The notes under the pieces were generated by a model, which saw only the letters and a program-made list of their open reading frames with translations, was not told the DNA's origin and did no database searches. The position numbers were made by a program, and so were the translations under genes. A DNA stretch of 64,000 nt from JANQQC01 sp965262255 (GTDB lineage: Bacteria > Pseudomonadota > Alphaproteobacteria > Caulobacterales > Hyphomonadaceae). Positions 29,301 to 44,300 of this stretch are shown here, piece by piece (the first letter of the stretch is position 1; every line of letters begins with the position of its first letter). The stretch spans positions 3,348,001-3,412,000 of the forward strand of contig OZ253505.1 of the NCBI GenBank assembly GCA_965262255.1. The letters run 5' to 3'.

Positions 29301-32300
29301 GACGAATACGATAAATGTTCGAGGTTCAGTAAATGCGACCGGTGCGACAAATGCAGGTGTTCTCGTCAAACGAACGGCTGGAGGAACAGTCAATATTACC
29401 GCTTCTGCATCTATTGGTGCAAATACCGGGCACGGTGTGGAGGTTACGAACGAGACTTCAGGTAATCTTACCGTTTCTATCGTCGCTGATGCGTCTGGAG
29501 ATATTCTAGGATTAGGTTCAGATAAACATGTTATTTATGTGAAAGATTCCGGAACTGGAAACCTTAACCTCACGGTAAGTAGCGCAGGTGACGCTAACAC
29601 AGCGGGAACAAATGGACATGGGATCGTAGCAAAAAATACTGGAGGAGGCTCGGTTTCAGTTGATACTAAGTCAGAAAACTTTGTCTTAACGACAGGAAAA
29701 GACGGGATACACGTTACCAATGAGTCTGGAACATTGGTCACAATTGAAACGCAAGGTGTAACAGGCCGGTCGCGAGGTATATTTGCTACTAACGCAGGAA
29801 CCGCCGGGTTATCAATAACTTCAACTGGAACCGTGATAGGCCGAGGAAGCGCTGGAGTTTATGCAAAGAGTACCGGTTCTGGCAATACGACCATTACTGT
29901 AAGTTCCGTCACAGGAAGTTCTGGTCACGGGATTTACGCAACGACCACAGGTACAGGAACACTTTCAATAAATGCGAGTGGAACTGTAATCGGATCAGGT
30001 GCAGGAAGAGTTAATCACGGAATATTCGTGAAAAACACGGCTTCAACTGCGGGTTCAATTACCATTACAGCTAATGCTGTGACCGGCGCAACCAGCGGAA
30101 TAAGAGCAGAAAATGCTGGAGCCGGTGATACGACTATCTCGACGAACGGAGCAATAACCGGGCAAGCAGGCGATGCGATCTTCGTTCTAAATAGCGGTTC
30201 CGGTGACATAAAAGTAACAACTTCGGGAGCGGTCACAGCTAGTGCAACGACCGCAAAGGCTGGTATTAAGGTTCAAGCAGGCAGTTCTGGTGACATTGTT
30301 CTGAATATAAGTGGAGCAGTATCTGGAGGTACGGGAAGTTCAGCAGTTGGTATTGATACGTTAACTGATGGGGGTTCGGCAACTGTCACAATTCAAGGTG
30401 GCAATGTTACCGCAGGAACGGGAGTGGTAATTCGGAATGATGAAGGAGCATCAAAGTTTACTATTCAAACAGGAACTCAAATCGCTGGCAAAGTTGAACT
30501 TGGCGCTGGTGTCGATGTGCTAGCGTTTTCAGGCGGTACATTGACATCCTCGGCTCGATTGGACGGAGGTACAGATTCAGGAAGTGAGCAGTCAACTGAT
30601 GAATTACAATTTGTGACGGGGACGCATGCATTAACTGCCTTAAACCTTCCCAATTGGGAACAAATCTCTGTTCAGTCTGGTGCTACTGTTTCATTTTCGG
30701 GTACCCAAACTCTTACAACAAATGATTTGACGGTAGCAGGTACAATGTCGTTCCAAGACGGGGCCGGCGACGATGACTTTACTTTGACAGGAAACTTTAC
30801 AGGCGGAGGCTCCATTAACATTGATGTTAATTTTTCTACTGGAACCACTGACTTTTTCACTGTTTCCGGAAGTACAACGGGTTCAACCACATTAAGGGTA
30901 GCAACAGTTACAGCCCAAGGGGCGGGTGAAGTTGACAAAATTGATGTCGTTCGGGTTACTGGCACGACAAGCGAAACGGCTTTTGTTCTTCCGGGTGGGA
31001 CTTATACGGCCCGTACATTCTATTATTCGTTAGAGTACGACTCTACGAACAAAACATTCTCGCTAGTCCGAGGACGTGCCATTGTTCCAGGATGTTATGA
31101 GAGAACTAATGTTCCAGGTTGGTTCGAATGCTTTGGCGATATAACCGCGGCTTACTCAATAAGTAAAACAGGCACGACTAATATTCGGGTAGATATGGAA
31201 CAGTCCGCTTCCGTGACTGTTGCCACTGCTGATACGCCGTTTGAACTCAGAGGATCAGCGAATATCCAGTTTACGCAAGCCGCCTCAGGCGGTGAAATCA
31301 AAACGACGGGATCGGCTACTCGCGTATTAGATGCTCAGGCGAGTGGAAATATCACTATTACCACGACTGGGATGATCACACTAGCCGGGTCAGGGACAGC
31401 CGTTCAAGCGGAATCCACTGGAACAGGTAATGTCGCTTTGAACCTTGGTTCAGTAAGTACTTCCTTGTCTGGCACGGCAATAAAAGCATATGGAAAAGGA
31501 ACACAAGTTTCTGTCACTGCAACCAAAGTTTATGGAGGATTGGGAGCAATTGTTGCGAAGAATACCGGCACAGGAGCGGTAACTATTTCGACAACTGACA
31601 TTGTTAGCACGACTAGTGGTACCGCTATTTATGCCTACACGTCAGGCACTAATCTTACGATTACAACTTCAGGTATTTCTGGGTCTTCTCGTGGTGTTTC
31701 GGCAATCAACAAAGGATCAGGACCAACTCTCATCACGATAGGCAATTCGATTAGAACCACAGCCACGACAGGGCTTGGAGTTTATGCTTATTCGAAAAGT
31801 GGAAATCTCACTCTAAATGCAAAAGGATTTACTGGTACCACGGGAATTACAACTAAACAATCTGGTGCTGGAACAACTAACATATCTGTATCAGGAAACA
31901 TATTTGCTACCGGTGGACACGGTATCCATGCGACAAGTTCGGGAAGCGGGAATGTTCAGGTTACTCTTTCAAGTGGGTTTTTTATACAGGCCGATGCAGG
32001 ACACGGTATATATGTTGGAAATACAAATACCGGCTCGATCGATATTAATTTATCCGGATCAGTAACAGGATCAGGAGATGGCAAGCACGGGATATTTGCC
32101 AAGAATACCGTCGCCAACGGAACAAATCTTACGATCACATCCAACGCAGTTACCGGTTCTGCTAGTGGAATTCGAGCAGAAAATGTTGGAGCGGGTAATC
32201 TTACTATTTCTGCAAATGGAGCTATTCTCGGAAAATCAGGCGATGCTATATTTGCTAAAAGTACGGGTAATGGTAACCTATTAGTATCCGCTACTAACAC

Positions 32301-35300
32301 CGTAACGTCTCAGTCTGGTCACGGTATCTACGCTGATAATACCACCACAGGTTCCATTGAAATCAATGCAAGTTCAACAGTTACAGGATCGGGCACAGGA
32401 AAGCACGGAATTTTTGCAAAGAATGCGTCCAGTGGAACCTCTCTCACAATCGTAGCCAATGCGGTAACGGGTTCTTCTAGCGGTATTCGTGCTGAGAATG
32501 AAGGGACAGGCAATTTATCGATTACTTCAACAGGAACCGTTACAGGAAATGCGGCCGACGGCATATTCGCTAGAAGTACAGCCAGTGGTAATATAACAGT
32601 CGTAGCAGTTTCAGTATTAGGTGGTAACGGCTCGAGTGCAGTAGGACACGGTATTCACGTTGACAATACGTCCACCGGAACAATTGATGTAACGGTTACT
32701 GATGCTGTTACAGGATCAGGTGCTAACAAACACGGAATATTCGTTAAGAATGCATCTACGGGCGGAGCGATTACGATAGATGCTGAGCAAGTCACAGGTT
32801 CTGCACACGGTATATTCGTCGATAATGCAGGCAGTGGAACACTCACGCTGACCAACACGGGTGCTTTGGTAGGAAATGCCGGACACGGTATTTATACGAA
32901 AAACACAAACAGTTCTGTTACTGAAACTATAAATGTTCGAGGGGCTGTAACGGGTTCTGGAACAAATAATGCAGGTATTCGAGTCCATAGAACGGGCGGA
33001 GGAACCGTAAATCTTAGTGTTTCAGGTGCGGTTACGGGGTCTGCTGCTCACGGACTTCATCTCACCAATGCCACGGGAGGCAATCTAACAGTTTCTGTTG
33101 TTGCTGATGCATCCGGTGACATCAAAGGAGTAGGCGCTAACAGTCACGCAATCTATGCCAGCGACTCTGGAACAGGTAATCTCTCGTTAACCGTAAGTAG
33201 TGCAGGTGATGATAATAGGGCAGGTATTAACGGTCATGGTATATTCGCAAAGAAGACTGGAGGCGGCTCAGTCTCAGTCGACACGTCGGATCAGAACTTC
33301 GCGTTAGCAGTAGGAGGAGATGGGCTTCATGTAACTAACGCGTCCGGAACCTCGGTTACAATTGAAACACAAGGAGTAACAGGTAAGGCAAGAGGGATTT
33401 TCGCAACGAATGCTGGGACAGCAGTATTATCAATTACTTCAACTGGTACCGTTATAGGGCAAGGCGGTATTGGGATTTACGCCAAGTCGACGGGGTCTGG
33501 CAATTTGGAAGTCACAGCCAGTGCTGTTACGGGCAGTGCTGGCCATGGAATCTATGCCGGAAATACTGATACGGGTTCCATTTCAATAAGTGCCAGTGGA
33601 ACTGTAGTGGGTTCAGGGGCTGGAAATCATGGAATATTCGCTAAGAACACCGTTGCCAGTGGAACAAGTATCACGATAACAGCCAACGCTGTTACGGGAT
33701 CGGCGAGTGGTATTCGAGTTGAGAATGCTGGAACAGGTAACATTTCGATTACAGCGACGGGAACGATTACAGGCGAAACTGCTGATGGAGTATTTGCGAA
33801 ACACATGGCGAGCGGGAATATTTCCGTCTCTGTCGCGACTGTCACAGGTGCAAGTGGTACAGGGGCGACGGGACATGGAATATATGTTGATAATCAAGCG
33901 ACAGGCACAGTCGCAGTAACAGCGACTGATGCGGTAACGGGGTCAGGATCGGGTAAGCATGGTATATTTGTTAAGAATGCGTCTACAGGAGGCGCGATTA
34001 CGATAGCGGCAGAGCAAGTAACAGGTTCTGCCCACGGCATATTCCTGGACAATGCGGGTAGCGGAACGCTTACAGTCACAAACACGGGTGCTGTGTTAGG
34101 TAAAGCCGGACATGGTTTGTATACTAAGAATGCCAATAGTTCCGTTATCGAAACTATAAATGTACGAGGCTCGGTAACGGGTTCGGGAGCAAATAACGCT
34201 GGCGTTCGCGTCGTCCGAACAGGTGGTGGAACTATTAATTTCAGTGTATCGGGAGCTGTAACGGGTTCTGCTAGTCATGGCCTTCATGTTACTAATGCCA
34301 CTGGTGGTAACCTAACAGTTTCTGTCGTTGCTAATGCATCCGGTGATATCAAAGGACTAGGAGCAAATAGTCATGCGATCTATGCTAGCGACTCTGGAAC
34401 GGGTAATCTTTCCTTAACGGTCAGTAGTGCGGGAGATGATAACCGTGCAGGGAGTGGTGGTCACGGTATCGTTGCTAAGAATACGGGAGGCGGCTCTGTC
34501 TCGGTTGATACCAAGGCACAGAATTTCGTGCTAGCGGCAGGAGGAGATGGGTTACGAGTAACAAATGAATCTGGAACGTCAGTTACGATCGAAACACAAG
34601 GAATAACTGGTAAGGCTAGAGGAATTTTTGCAACGAATGCTGGGACAGCAGAATTAGAGATTACTTCGACTGGCACGATTTTAGGTGAAGGCAGCGTAGG
34701 GATTTATGCCAAGTCGACAGGTTCTGGTAATTTGGAAATCACTGCCAGTGCAGTTACAGGTAGAGCTGGCCACGGCATTTATGCTGGAAACACCGACACG
34801 GGTACGATTTCAATTAGTGCAAGTGGAGCAGTGGCTGGCTCAGGAGCTGGAAGTCACGGGATATTTGCCAAGAATACTTCCACTAGTGGAACAAGTATAA
34901 CAATCACTGCGAACGCTGTAACAGGTTCAGCTAGCGGAATTCGAGTAGAGAATGCTGGAACGGGTGACATTTCAATAACTGCAACGGGAACGATCACAGG
35001 CGAAACTGCTGACGGAGTATTTGCTAAACAAATAGCGAGCGGGAATGTTTCAGTCTCAGTCGCAACTGTTACGGGTGCGAGCAGTACAAATTCAGTCGGA
35101 CATGGTATTTACGTTGATAATCAAGCGACAGGAACAGTTGCTGTCACAGCGACCGATGCTGTAACGGGTTCGGGAACCGGCAAACACGGTATTTTTGTTA
35201 AGAATGCATCTACGGGAGGAGCGATCACAATAGCGGCAGAACAAGTAACAGGTTCTGCACACGGAATATTCCTAGACAATGCGGGTAATGGAACGCTTAC

Positions 35301-38300
35301 GCTGACCAACACGGGTGTTGTGCTAGGTAAGTCCGGACATGGTATTTATACCAAGAATACAAATAGTTCTGTTACAGAAACTATAAACATTCGAGGGGCT
35401 GTAACAGGTTCTGGAACAAATAATGCTGGTATTCGAGTTCATAGAACAGGTGGAGGAACGGTTAACTTTAGTGTTTCGGGAGCTGTTACGGGTTCAGCCA
35501 ATCATGGTCTTCATATTACTAATGCCACCGGAGGCAATCTAACGATTTCTGTTGTTGCTGATGCTTCTGGTGACATCAAAGGATTAGGAGCAAACAGTCA
35601 CGCGATTTATGCGAGCGACTCAGGAACTGGTAATCTTTCTTTAACTGTCAGTAGTGCAGGTGATGACAACCGAGCCGGAAGCAGTGGTCATGGTATCGTT
35701 GCTAAGAATACAGGAGGCGGTTCAATCTCGGTCGATACGAAAGCACAGAACTTCATACTTGCAGTAGGGGGAGATGGATTACGGGTTACGAATGAATCTG
35801 GAACTTCGGTCGCGATCGAAACACAAGGAATAACAGGTAAGGCAAGAGGGATTTTTGCAACGAATGCTGGGACAGCAGGATTAACGATTACGTCAACGGG
35901 TACCATTTTAGGTGAAGGTGGTGCAGGGATTTACGCCAAGTCAACGGGTTCCGGTAATTTGGAAGTCACAGCGAGTGCAGTTACAGGCAGTGCTGGCCAT
36001 GGAATCTACGCAGCGAATACGAATACAGGAACAATTTTGATTAGTGCGAGTGGGACTGTTATAGGTTCTGGATCAGGTAGTGACGGTATTCACGCAACAA
36101 ACACAACGGCAAGCGGAACGTCAATTACGGTAACAGCCAACGCCGTAACAGGTTCGAACTATGGGATATATGTCTTGAACTCGGGTGCCGGCGATATAAC
36201 GATTTCTGCGAGTGGTGCCGTATTAGGTACTGCGAGTACGGCAATTTTTGCAGAAAGTACCGGGAATGGCAATATTACCATAAGAGCGGCAGGCGTAACA
36301 TCGAACTCGGGATATGGAATTTACGCAAGAAATGCCAATACAGGTACGATCAGGATAAGCGCAAGCGGAACAGTCATAGGAACGGGAACGGATAATCACG
36401 GAATATTGGCAACTAATTCAGGAGCAACAGGAGGGGCGATAACGATAACAGCGAATGCTGTAACGGGTTCAGCAAGTGGGATATTCGCAACGAATTCCGG
36501 AGCTGCAAACCTAACTATAGAAACGACAGGGGCAATTCTCGGAAAATCGGGAGCAGCCATATACGCCAAGTCGACCAATAACGGCAATGTATCAGTTTCG
36601 GCATCGAACACGGTGACAGCTCAGTCTGGTCATGGAATATATGCTGGAAACACCTCTACGGGAACAATAACCGTTGACACATCAAATACTGTCACGGGAA
36701 CAGGAACGGGTTATCACGGTATTTTCGTTAAGAACGCCGCTCAGGGAACGACGGCTTCGATTACAGCTGGAACAGTAACCGGTTCAGCGAGTGGTATTCG
36801 ACTTGAGAATGCTGGAACGGGCAACTCCACGGTTACGACAAACGGAACAATAACAGGGCAAGGCCGAGATGCGATATATGTTCTGAATACCGGTGCAGGT
36901 GATATATCTATAACAACTTCCGGAGCTGTTACTGCTAGCGGAACTACCAGCGGGGCGGGGATTAAGGCGCAAGCGGACGGTGCTGGAGACATTACTCTGA
37001 ACGTAAGCGGAGCGGTAACAGGCGGCGCAGGGGCTAATGCTGTTGGAATTGATACTCTAACGAATAGTGGTTCAGCCACGGTAACAATACAAGGTGGGAA
37101 CGTCACGGCGAGTAATGGAATTGCCATACGTAATGATGAAGGCCAATCTAAGTTCACTATAAAAACCGGCACTCAGATTTCAGGCAAAGTTCAATTGGGA
37201 GCCGGCCAAGACACATTCACCTTCTCTGGCGGAACTTTAACCTCTGCAGCAACGTTCGACGGTGGAACAGATTCAGGTAGTACGCAGTCTGTTGATGATC
37301 TTCAGTTCGCATCAGGAACACACGCCCTCACAGCAACAAATCTGACTAACTGGGAAAAAGTTTCCGTACAATCAGGGGCAACAGTCTCATTCCTAGGAAC
37401 TCAGACGCTAACAACCGGTGAGTTGGCACTTTCGGGAATTGTCTCTCTCGGTGATTCGGCTGCCGATGACGTATTCACAGTTTCCGGGAATCTTAACGGT
37501 GGCGGTACATTCAACATTGACGTAGATTTTTCGACGGGTGTTTCAGATACTATTTCAGTCACTGGCAACGTGACGGGTTCAACTACGATACAAATAGCGT
37601 CAGTTGCAACTCAAAGTACTATTAGTCAAGAACGTATAACGGTTGCTAACGTTACAGGTACAGTATCAGCCAACGGATTTGTTCTACCTAACAATGTATA
37701 TACCGGCAGTACGTACAATTACACGTTAGAGTACGATTCTGGCACGAAGTCGTTCGTACTTGTAAGAGGTCTCCCAAACATTGCAGGCTGTTATGAGAGT
37801 GTTACCGTACTCGGCGAATATGATTGTTACGGTGATATCACACAGGCCTATTCAATAACCAAAACCCTTAGCACGGATATTCTGATCAACTTTACTGTCA
37901 GTGCTACGATGACTGTCTCGTCAGCAAATACGCCGTTCGTTCTCCGTGGAGCTTCGGACGTAGAGTTTAGACAGGCACCGAATGGAGGAGAGATTAAATC
38001 GACAGGTACAGCAACCGGCGTTATAGATGCGAAAACGACAGGAAATGGAATTGTCAAAATAACAACGACGGGCAAAGTCACGCACGATGGCTCCGGAACA
38101 ACGATACTGGCCGAGTCGACGGGAACAGGCAATGTTGATGTGATCGTAGCTACGATCAGTGCTTCAACCTCGGCTACAGCTATTAAGGCATACGGTAAAG
38201 GCTCGCAGGTCACGGTAAGTGCAACGACTATTTCTGCTGGCACTGGTGGAATAATCGCGAAGAATACGGGTACTGGAATTGTAACTGTTGCAGCTAGCGA

Positions 38301-41300
38301 TGCTATAAACACGACATCTGGATTCGGAATTTACGCTTATACGTCTGGAACAAATCTTACGATAACAACTTCAGCAGTTTCAGGAAGTGATCATGGTGTT
38401 TCTGGAGTTAATAAAGGCACTGGAACGACCTCCATTACGACAAATGGAGCGATAGCGTCTTCAGGTACCGGTAAGTCCGGTGTTTATGCTTATTCGAAAG
38501 GAACGGCTTTAACAGTAAATACAAAAGCAGTAACCGGTCATACCGGGATTACAACGAAGCACTCGGGTGCAGGGAATACATCTGTCTCGGTATCTGGTAA
38601 TGTAACAGGAAGATCTGGTGAAGGCATACATGCGGAAAGTACGGGAACCGGGAATATTCAAGTTAATGTTTCAACGGGCGTGACGGTTTTAGGTAGTTTA
38701 GGACATGGTATCTACGTAAGCAATACGAACACCGGAACAATTGGGATCAACGCTACCGGAACTGTTACGGGTTCAGGGGCAGGAAGCCATGGAATATTTG
38801 CTAAGAATACAGTTGCGAGTGGAACGACGATAACGATCACGGCAAACGCTGTTACGGGTTCCGCTAGCGGTATTCGAGCGGAGAATGCTGGCACGGGCAA
38901 TCTCACTATTACAACGACAGGAACTGTTACGGGTAATAATGCTGACGGGATATTCGCGAAGAGTACGGGCAACGGAAATATCTCGGTAACTGCAAGTTCA
39001 ACGTACGGTGGATTTGGATCGGAAGCCGCTGGTCACGGTATTTACATAGATAATACGGATACTGGAACGGTTTCCGTTGTAGCAACAGATAAAGTAACAG
39101 GATCAGGAGCAAGCAAACATGGCGTGTTTATTAAGAACGCAGCCAATGGTGGAAACATATCGGTAGCAATAGAAGAAGTATCAGGTGGCGGTCACGGACT
39201 GTTTATAGACAATGCAGGCAATGGAACATTTACGGTCACCAACACGGGGTCTGTAACGGGAAATGCCGGACATGGTATTTATATTAAGAATACAAATAGT
39301 TCTGTTAGAGAAACTATTAACATTCGAGGGGCTGTAACGGGATCGGGAGCAAACAACGCTGGGGTTCGCGTTGTCCGAACGGGTGGTGGAACTGTTAATT
39401 TCAGTGTATCGGGAACTGTCACGGGCTCTGCAAGTCATGGTCTTCATATTACTAATGCCACTGGTGGTAACCTAACAGTTTCGGTTATTGCTGATGCATC
39501 CGGTGACATCAAAGGTTTGGGAGCCAATAGTCACGCGATCTACGCTAGCGACTCTGGAACGGGAAATCTTTCATTAACGGTGAGTAGTGCGGGTGATGAC
39601 AACCGAGCCGGAAGTGGAGGTCATGGTATAGTCGCGAAGAATACAGGAGGCGGTTCGGTCTCGGTCGATACGAGCGGTCAGAACTTCATACTCATAGCAG
39701 GGGGGGATGGGTTACAAGTTACGAATGAGTCCGGAACTTCGGTCACGATAGAAACACAAGGAGTTACAGGTAAAGCGAGAGGGATTTTTGCAACGAATGC
39801 TGGGACAGCAGAGTTATCGATCACTTCAACTGGGACGATTTTGGGTGAAGGCGGTACTGGGATTTATGCCAAGTCAACGGGTTCAGGTAATCTGGAAATC
39901 TCTGCTAGTGCTGTTACGGGCAGTGCTGGCCATGGCATCTATGCAGGAAATACCAGTACGGGAACAATTTCAATAAGTGCCAGTGGAACTGTCGTTGGTT
40001 CAGGCGCCGGAAATCACGGCATATTTGCTAAAAACACAGTTTCCACTGGAACAAGCATCACTATAACGGCTAACGCTGTTACAGGCTCGGCCAGTGGTAT
40101 TCGAGTTGAGAATGCTGGGACTGGAAACATTTCGATAACAGCAACAGGAACGATTACAGGAGTTTCAGCTGACGGGGTATTTGCGAGACACACAGCAAGT
40201 GGAAATATATCAGTGTCTGTTGCAACGGTTACGGGGGCGAGCGGTACAAATTCAGTCGGACATGGTATTTATGTTGATAATCAAGCAACAGGTACAGTCG
40301 CTGTAACAGCGACCGATGCCGTAACGGGTTCAGGAACCGGCAAGCACGGTATCTTTGTTAAGAATGCTTCAGACGGAGGAGCGATCACGATTGCGGCTGA
40401 ACAAGTTACAGGGTCTGCCCATGGCATATTTGTAGATAATGCAGGTAGTGGTATTTTAACATTAACCAACACGGGTGTTGTGCTTGGTAACGCCGGCCAT
40501 GGTATTTATACTAAGAATACAAACAGTTCTGTTACGGAAACTATAAACATTAGAGGGGCTGTAACAGGCTCGGGAGCGAATAATGCTGGCGTTAGAGTCC
40601 ATAGAACAGGTGGCGGAACTGTAAATCTTAATGTTTCGGGAACTGTAACGGGTTCAGACAATCATGGTCTACATATTACTAATGCCACTGATGGTAACCT
40701 AACAGTTTCTGTTGTTGCTGATGCTTCGGGTGACATAAAAGGAGTGGGAGCAAACAGTCACGCGATCTATGCTAGTGACTCTGGAACGGGAAATCTTTCA
40801 TTAACGGTCAGTAGTGCAGGAGATGATAACCGAGCCGGTAGTGGTGGTCACGGTATAGTTGCTAAAAATACAGGAGGCGGCTCAATCTCAGTTGATACCA
40901 GTGACCAGAACTTCGTACTAGTGGCAGGGGGCGATGCATTACGAATTACGAATGAATCAGGAACTTCGTTAACTATAGAAACAAAAGGAATTACAGGTAA
41001 GGCCAGAGGGATTTTTGCAACGAATGCTGGGACAGCAGGATTAACCATTACTTCTGCCGGTACAGTTTTAGGTGAAGGAGGCGTAGGGATTTATGCGAAA
41101 TCGACGGGTTCAGGTAATTTGGCAATCACAGCGAGTGCTGTGACAGGCAATGCTGGCCACGGAATCTACGCGTCCAATACCAATACAGGAACGATTTTGA
41201 TTGATGCTAGTGGAACAGTAACGGGGTCAGGATCTGGAAAGCACGGGATATTTGCCAAGAATACCGTCGCCAACGGAACAACTCTTACGATCACGGCTAA

Positions 41301-44300
41301 CGCAGTAACGGGTTCAGCCAGTGGTATTCGGGCAGAAAATGCTGGAGCTGGCACTCTTACAATTTCGGCGAACGGGGCAGTTCTTGGAAAAAGCGGAGAT
41401 GCGATTTTTGCTAAGTCTACTGGTAATGGTAACCTATTAGTATCCGCTACTAACACCGTAACGTCTCAGTCTGGTCACGGTATCTACGCTGATAATACCA
41501 CCACAGGCTCCATTGAAATCAATGCAAGTTCAACAGTTACAGGATCGGGCACAGGAAAGCACGGAATTTTTGCAAAGAATGCGTCCAGTGGAACCACTCT
41601 CACAATCATAGCCAATGCGGTAACGGGTTCTTCTAGCGGTATTCGTGCCGAGAATGTTGGGACTGGCAACCTGTCGATCACTGCGACAGGAACTGTTACA
41701 GGAAATGCGGCAGAGGGTATATTCGCGAAAAGCACGGCTAGTGGTAATATAACAGTCGTAGCAGTTTCAGTATTAGGTGGTAACGGCTCGAGTGCAGTAG
41801 GACACGGTATTTACGTTGACAATACGTCCACAGGAACAATTGATGTAACGGCTACCGATGCCGTAACCGGATCAGGTGCAAACAAACATGGAATATTCGT
41901 TAAGAATGCTTCAACCGGTGGTTCTATTACTATAGAAGCAGAGCAAGTTACCGGTTCAGCTCACGGTATATTCGTGGATAATGCAGGCAGTGGAACACTC
42001 ACGCTTACCAACACGGGTGCTTTGTCAGGAAATGCCGGACATGGAATTTACACGAAAAACACAAACAGTTCTGTTACCGAAACTATAAATGTTCGAGGGG
42101 CTGTAACGGGTTCGGAAACGAATAATGCCGGTATTCGAGTCCATAGAACAGGTGGAGGAACCGTTAATCTGAACGTTTCCGCAGCTGTTACGGGTTCTGC
42201 AGGACACGGACTTCATTTCACGAATGCCACGGGAGGTAACCTAACGGTTTCGGTTGTTGCTAATGCATCAGGTGACATTAAAGGACTAGGAGCAAACAGT
42301 CACGCGATCTATGCAAGTGATTCAGGTACAGGAAATCTTTCGTTAACAGTAAACAGTGCAGGTGACGATAACAGGGCAGGCACTAACGGTCACGGCATTT
42401 TCGCAAAGAATACCGGAGGGGGATCGGTTTCTGTTAATACGAAGGCACAGAACTTTGTTCTAGCAGTTGGCAAAGATGCCATAAATGTTACGAACGAATC
42501 TGGAACGTCAGTTATAATCGAGACACAAGGCGTTACAGGAAAGAGTCGCGGGATTTTCGCAACGAATGCTGGCACTGAGGGATTAAGGATCACCTCAACG
42601 GGAACAGTATTAGGTGAAAGCGGTATCGGAATTTATGTCAAGTCAACGGGTTCAGGTAATTTGCGAGTCACAGCGAGTGCTGTGACGGGAAGTGCCGGAC
42701 ACGGCATATTTGCTGAAAACACAAACACCGGAACGATATCTATAAGTGCAAGTGGAGCCGTTGTTGGATCAGGAGCAGGAAATCACGGCATATTTGCTAG
42801 GAATACTGTTGCCAATGGAACGAACATAACGATCACTGCTAATGCCGTAACTGGTGCTTCGAGCGGAATTCGAGCCGAAAACTCCGGTGCTGGTAATCTC
42901 ACGATATCTGCAAGTGGAGCGATCATCGGAAGGACTGGCGATGCCATATTTGCTAAGTCGACCAATAACGGAAACATCTCAATTTCTGCATCGAACACTG
43001 TAACCTCGCAATCTGGACACGGAATTTTTGCAGAAAACACTTCTACGGGAACTATTTCAGTCGATGCCTCAAATACCGTAACAGGAACCGGAACTGGGAA
43101 GCATGGTATTTTCGTCAAGAACGCTACTCTAGGAACTACTGCTTCAATTACGGCTGGAACAGTAACTGGACCAGCGAGCGGTATCCGATTAGAAAATGCA
43201 GGTACGGGCAACTCTACTGTAACAACAAATGGAACAATAACCGGTCAAGGTGCTGATGCCATAATTGTCTTGAATACCGGTGCCGGAGATATTTCCATCT
43301 CAACTTCAGGAGCTGTTACTGCTAGTGGCACGACAACCGGAGCGGGAATAAAGGCACATGCCGACGGTGCCGGAGACATTATTTTGAATGTCAGTGGGGC
43401 CGTTACCGGAGGAACGGGTAGTAGTGCTGTAGGAATTGACATTCTTTCCAACAGTGGTTCGGCTACAGTTACGATACAAGGTGGAAATGTTACGGCTAGC
43501 AATGGAATTGCGATCCGAAACGATGAAGGGCAATCACAGTTCACAATTCAAACGGGCACCGAGATTTCAGGTAAAGTTCAACTTGGAGCTGGTCAAGACG
43601 TATTCGCCTTCTCGGGAGGCACAATATCCTCGTCAGTAACTCTGGATGGAGGAACGGATTCTGGGAGTACCCAGTCGGTCGACGATCTGCAATTTTCTTC
43701 CGGAACACACGCACTGACAGCGTCCAATTTGACTAATTGGGAAAAAGTAACAGTTCAGTCTGGGGCAACAGTTTCATTCCTTGGTACGCAATCCATGGCG
43801 ACGGGAGAATTTGCCTTGGCCGGTACATTGTCGCTACAAGATAATGCCGATGATGATGTGTTTACGATTTCTGGAAACCTAACGGGAGGCGGCACGTTAA
43901 GTGTTGATGTCGATTTTATTGGAGCTGGAAATGCAGATACAGTAACTGTAACAGGAAACGCAACTGGAACGACAACTATCAATATAGCTGACGTTTCAGG
44001 ACAAGGAAATGCCGGAGCAAATCGCATAACTGTTGTCACTGTGAATGGAACGGCTGCTTCAAACGCTTTTGTCCTATCCGGAGGAACATTTGAAGCCAGT
44101 CCATACGCTTACTCCTTAGAATATGACAGTACAACAAAGTCGTTTGCCCTAGTGAGAGGTGACGCAATAACACCAGGCTGTTTTGAAAGCAGTACGACAC
44201 CCGGATTATACGAATGTTATGGAAGTATAACGGAAGCATTCTCACTTAGTGAAACTGGCGCTACAAATTTGACTGTGGTCTTCACCCAAGGTGCAACACA

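Larger units (their letters stand above)
31093..37788 (+). repeat. Passenger-like unit U9 (2232 aa, longest) with three cassettes
   Basis: DDNRAG signatures are at 33208, 34435 and 35662. The first and second are 1,227 nt apart and the second and third also 1,227 nt apart, so the cassettes sit in a regular tandem array of 409 codons. The last part, from about 35.6 kb, has near-identical copies in U11, U12 and U14. Confidence 0.85.
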
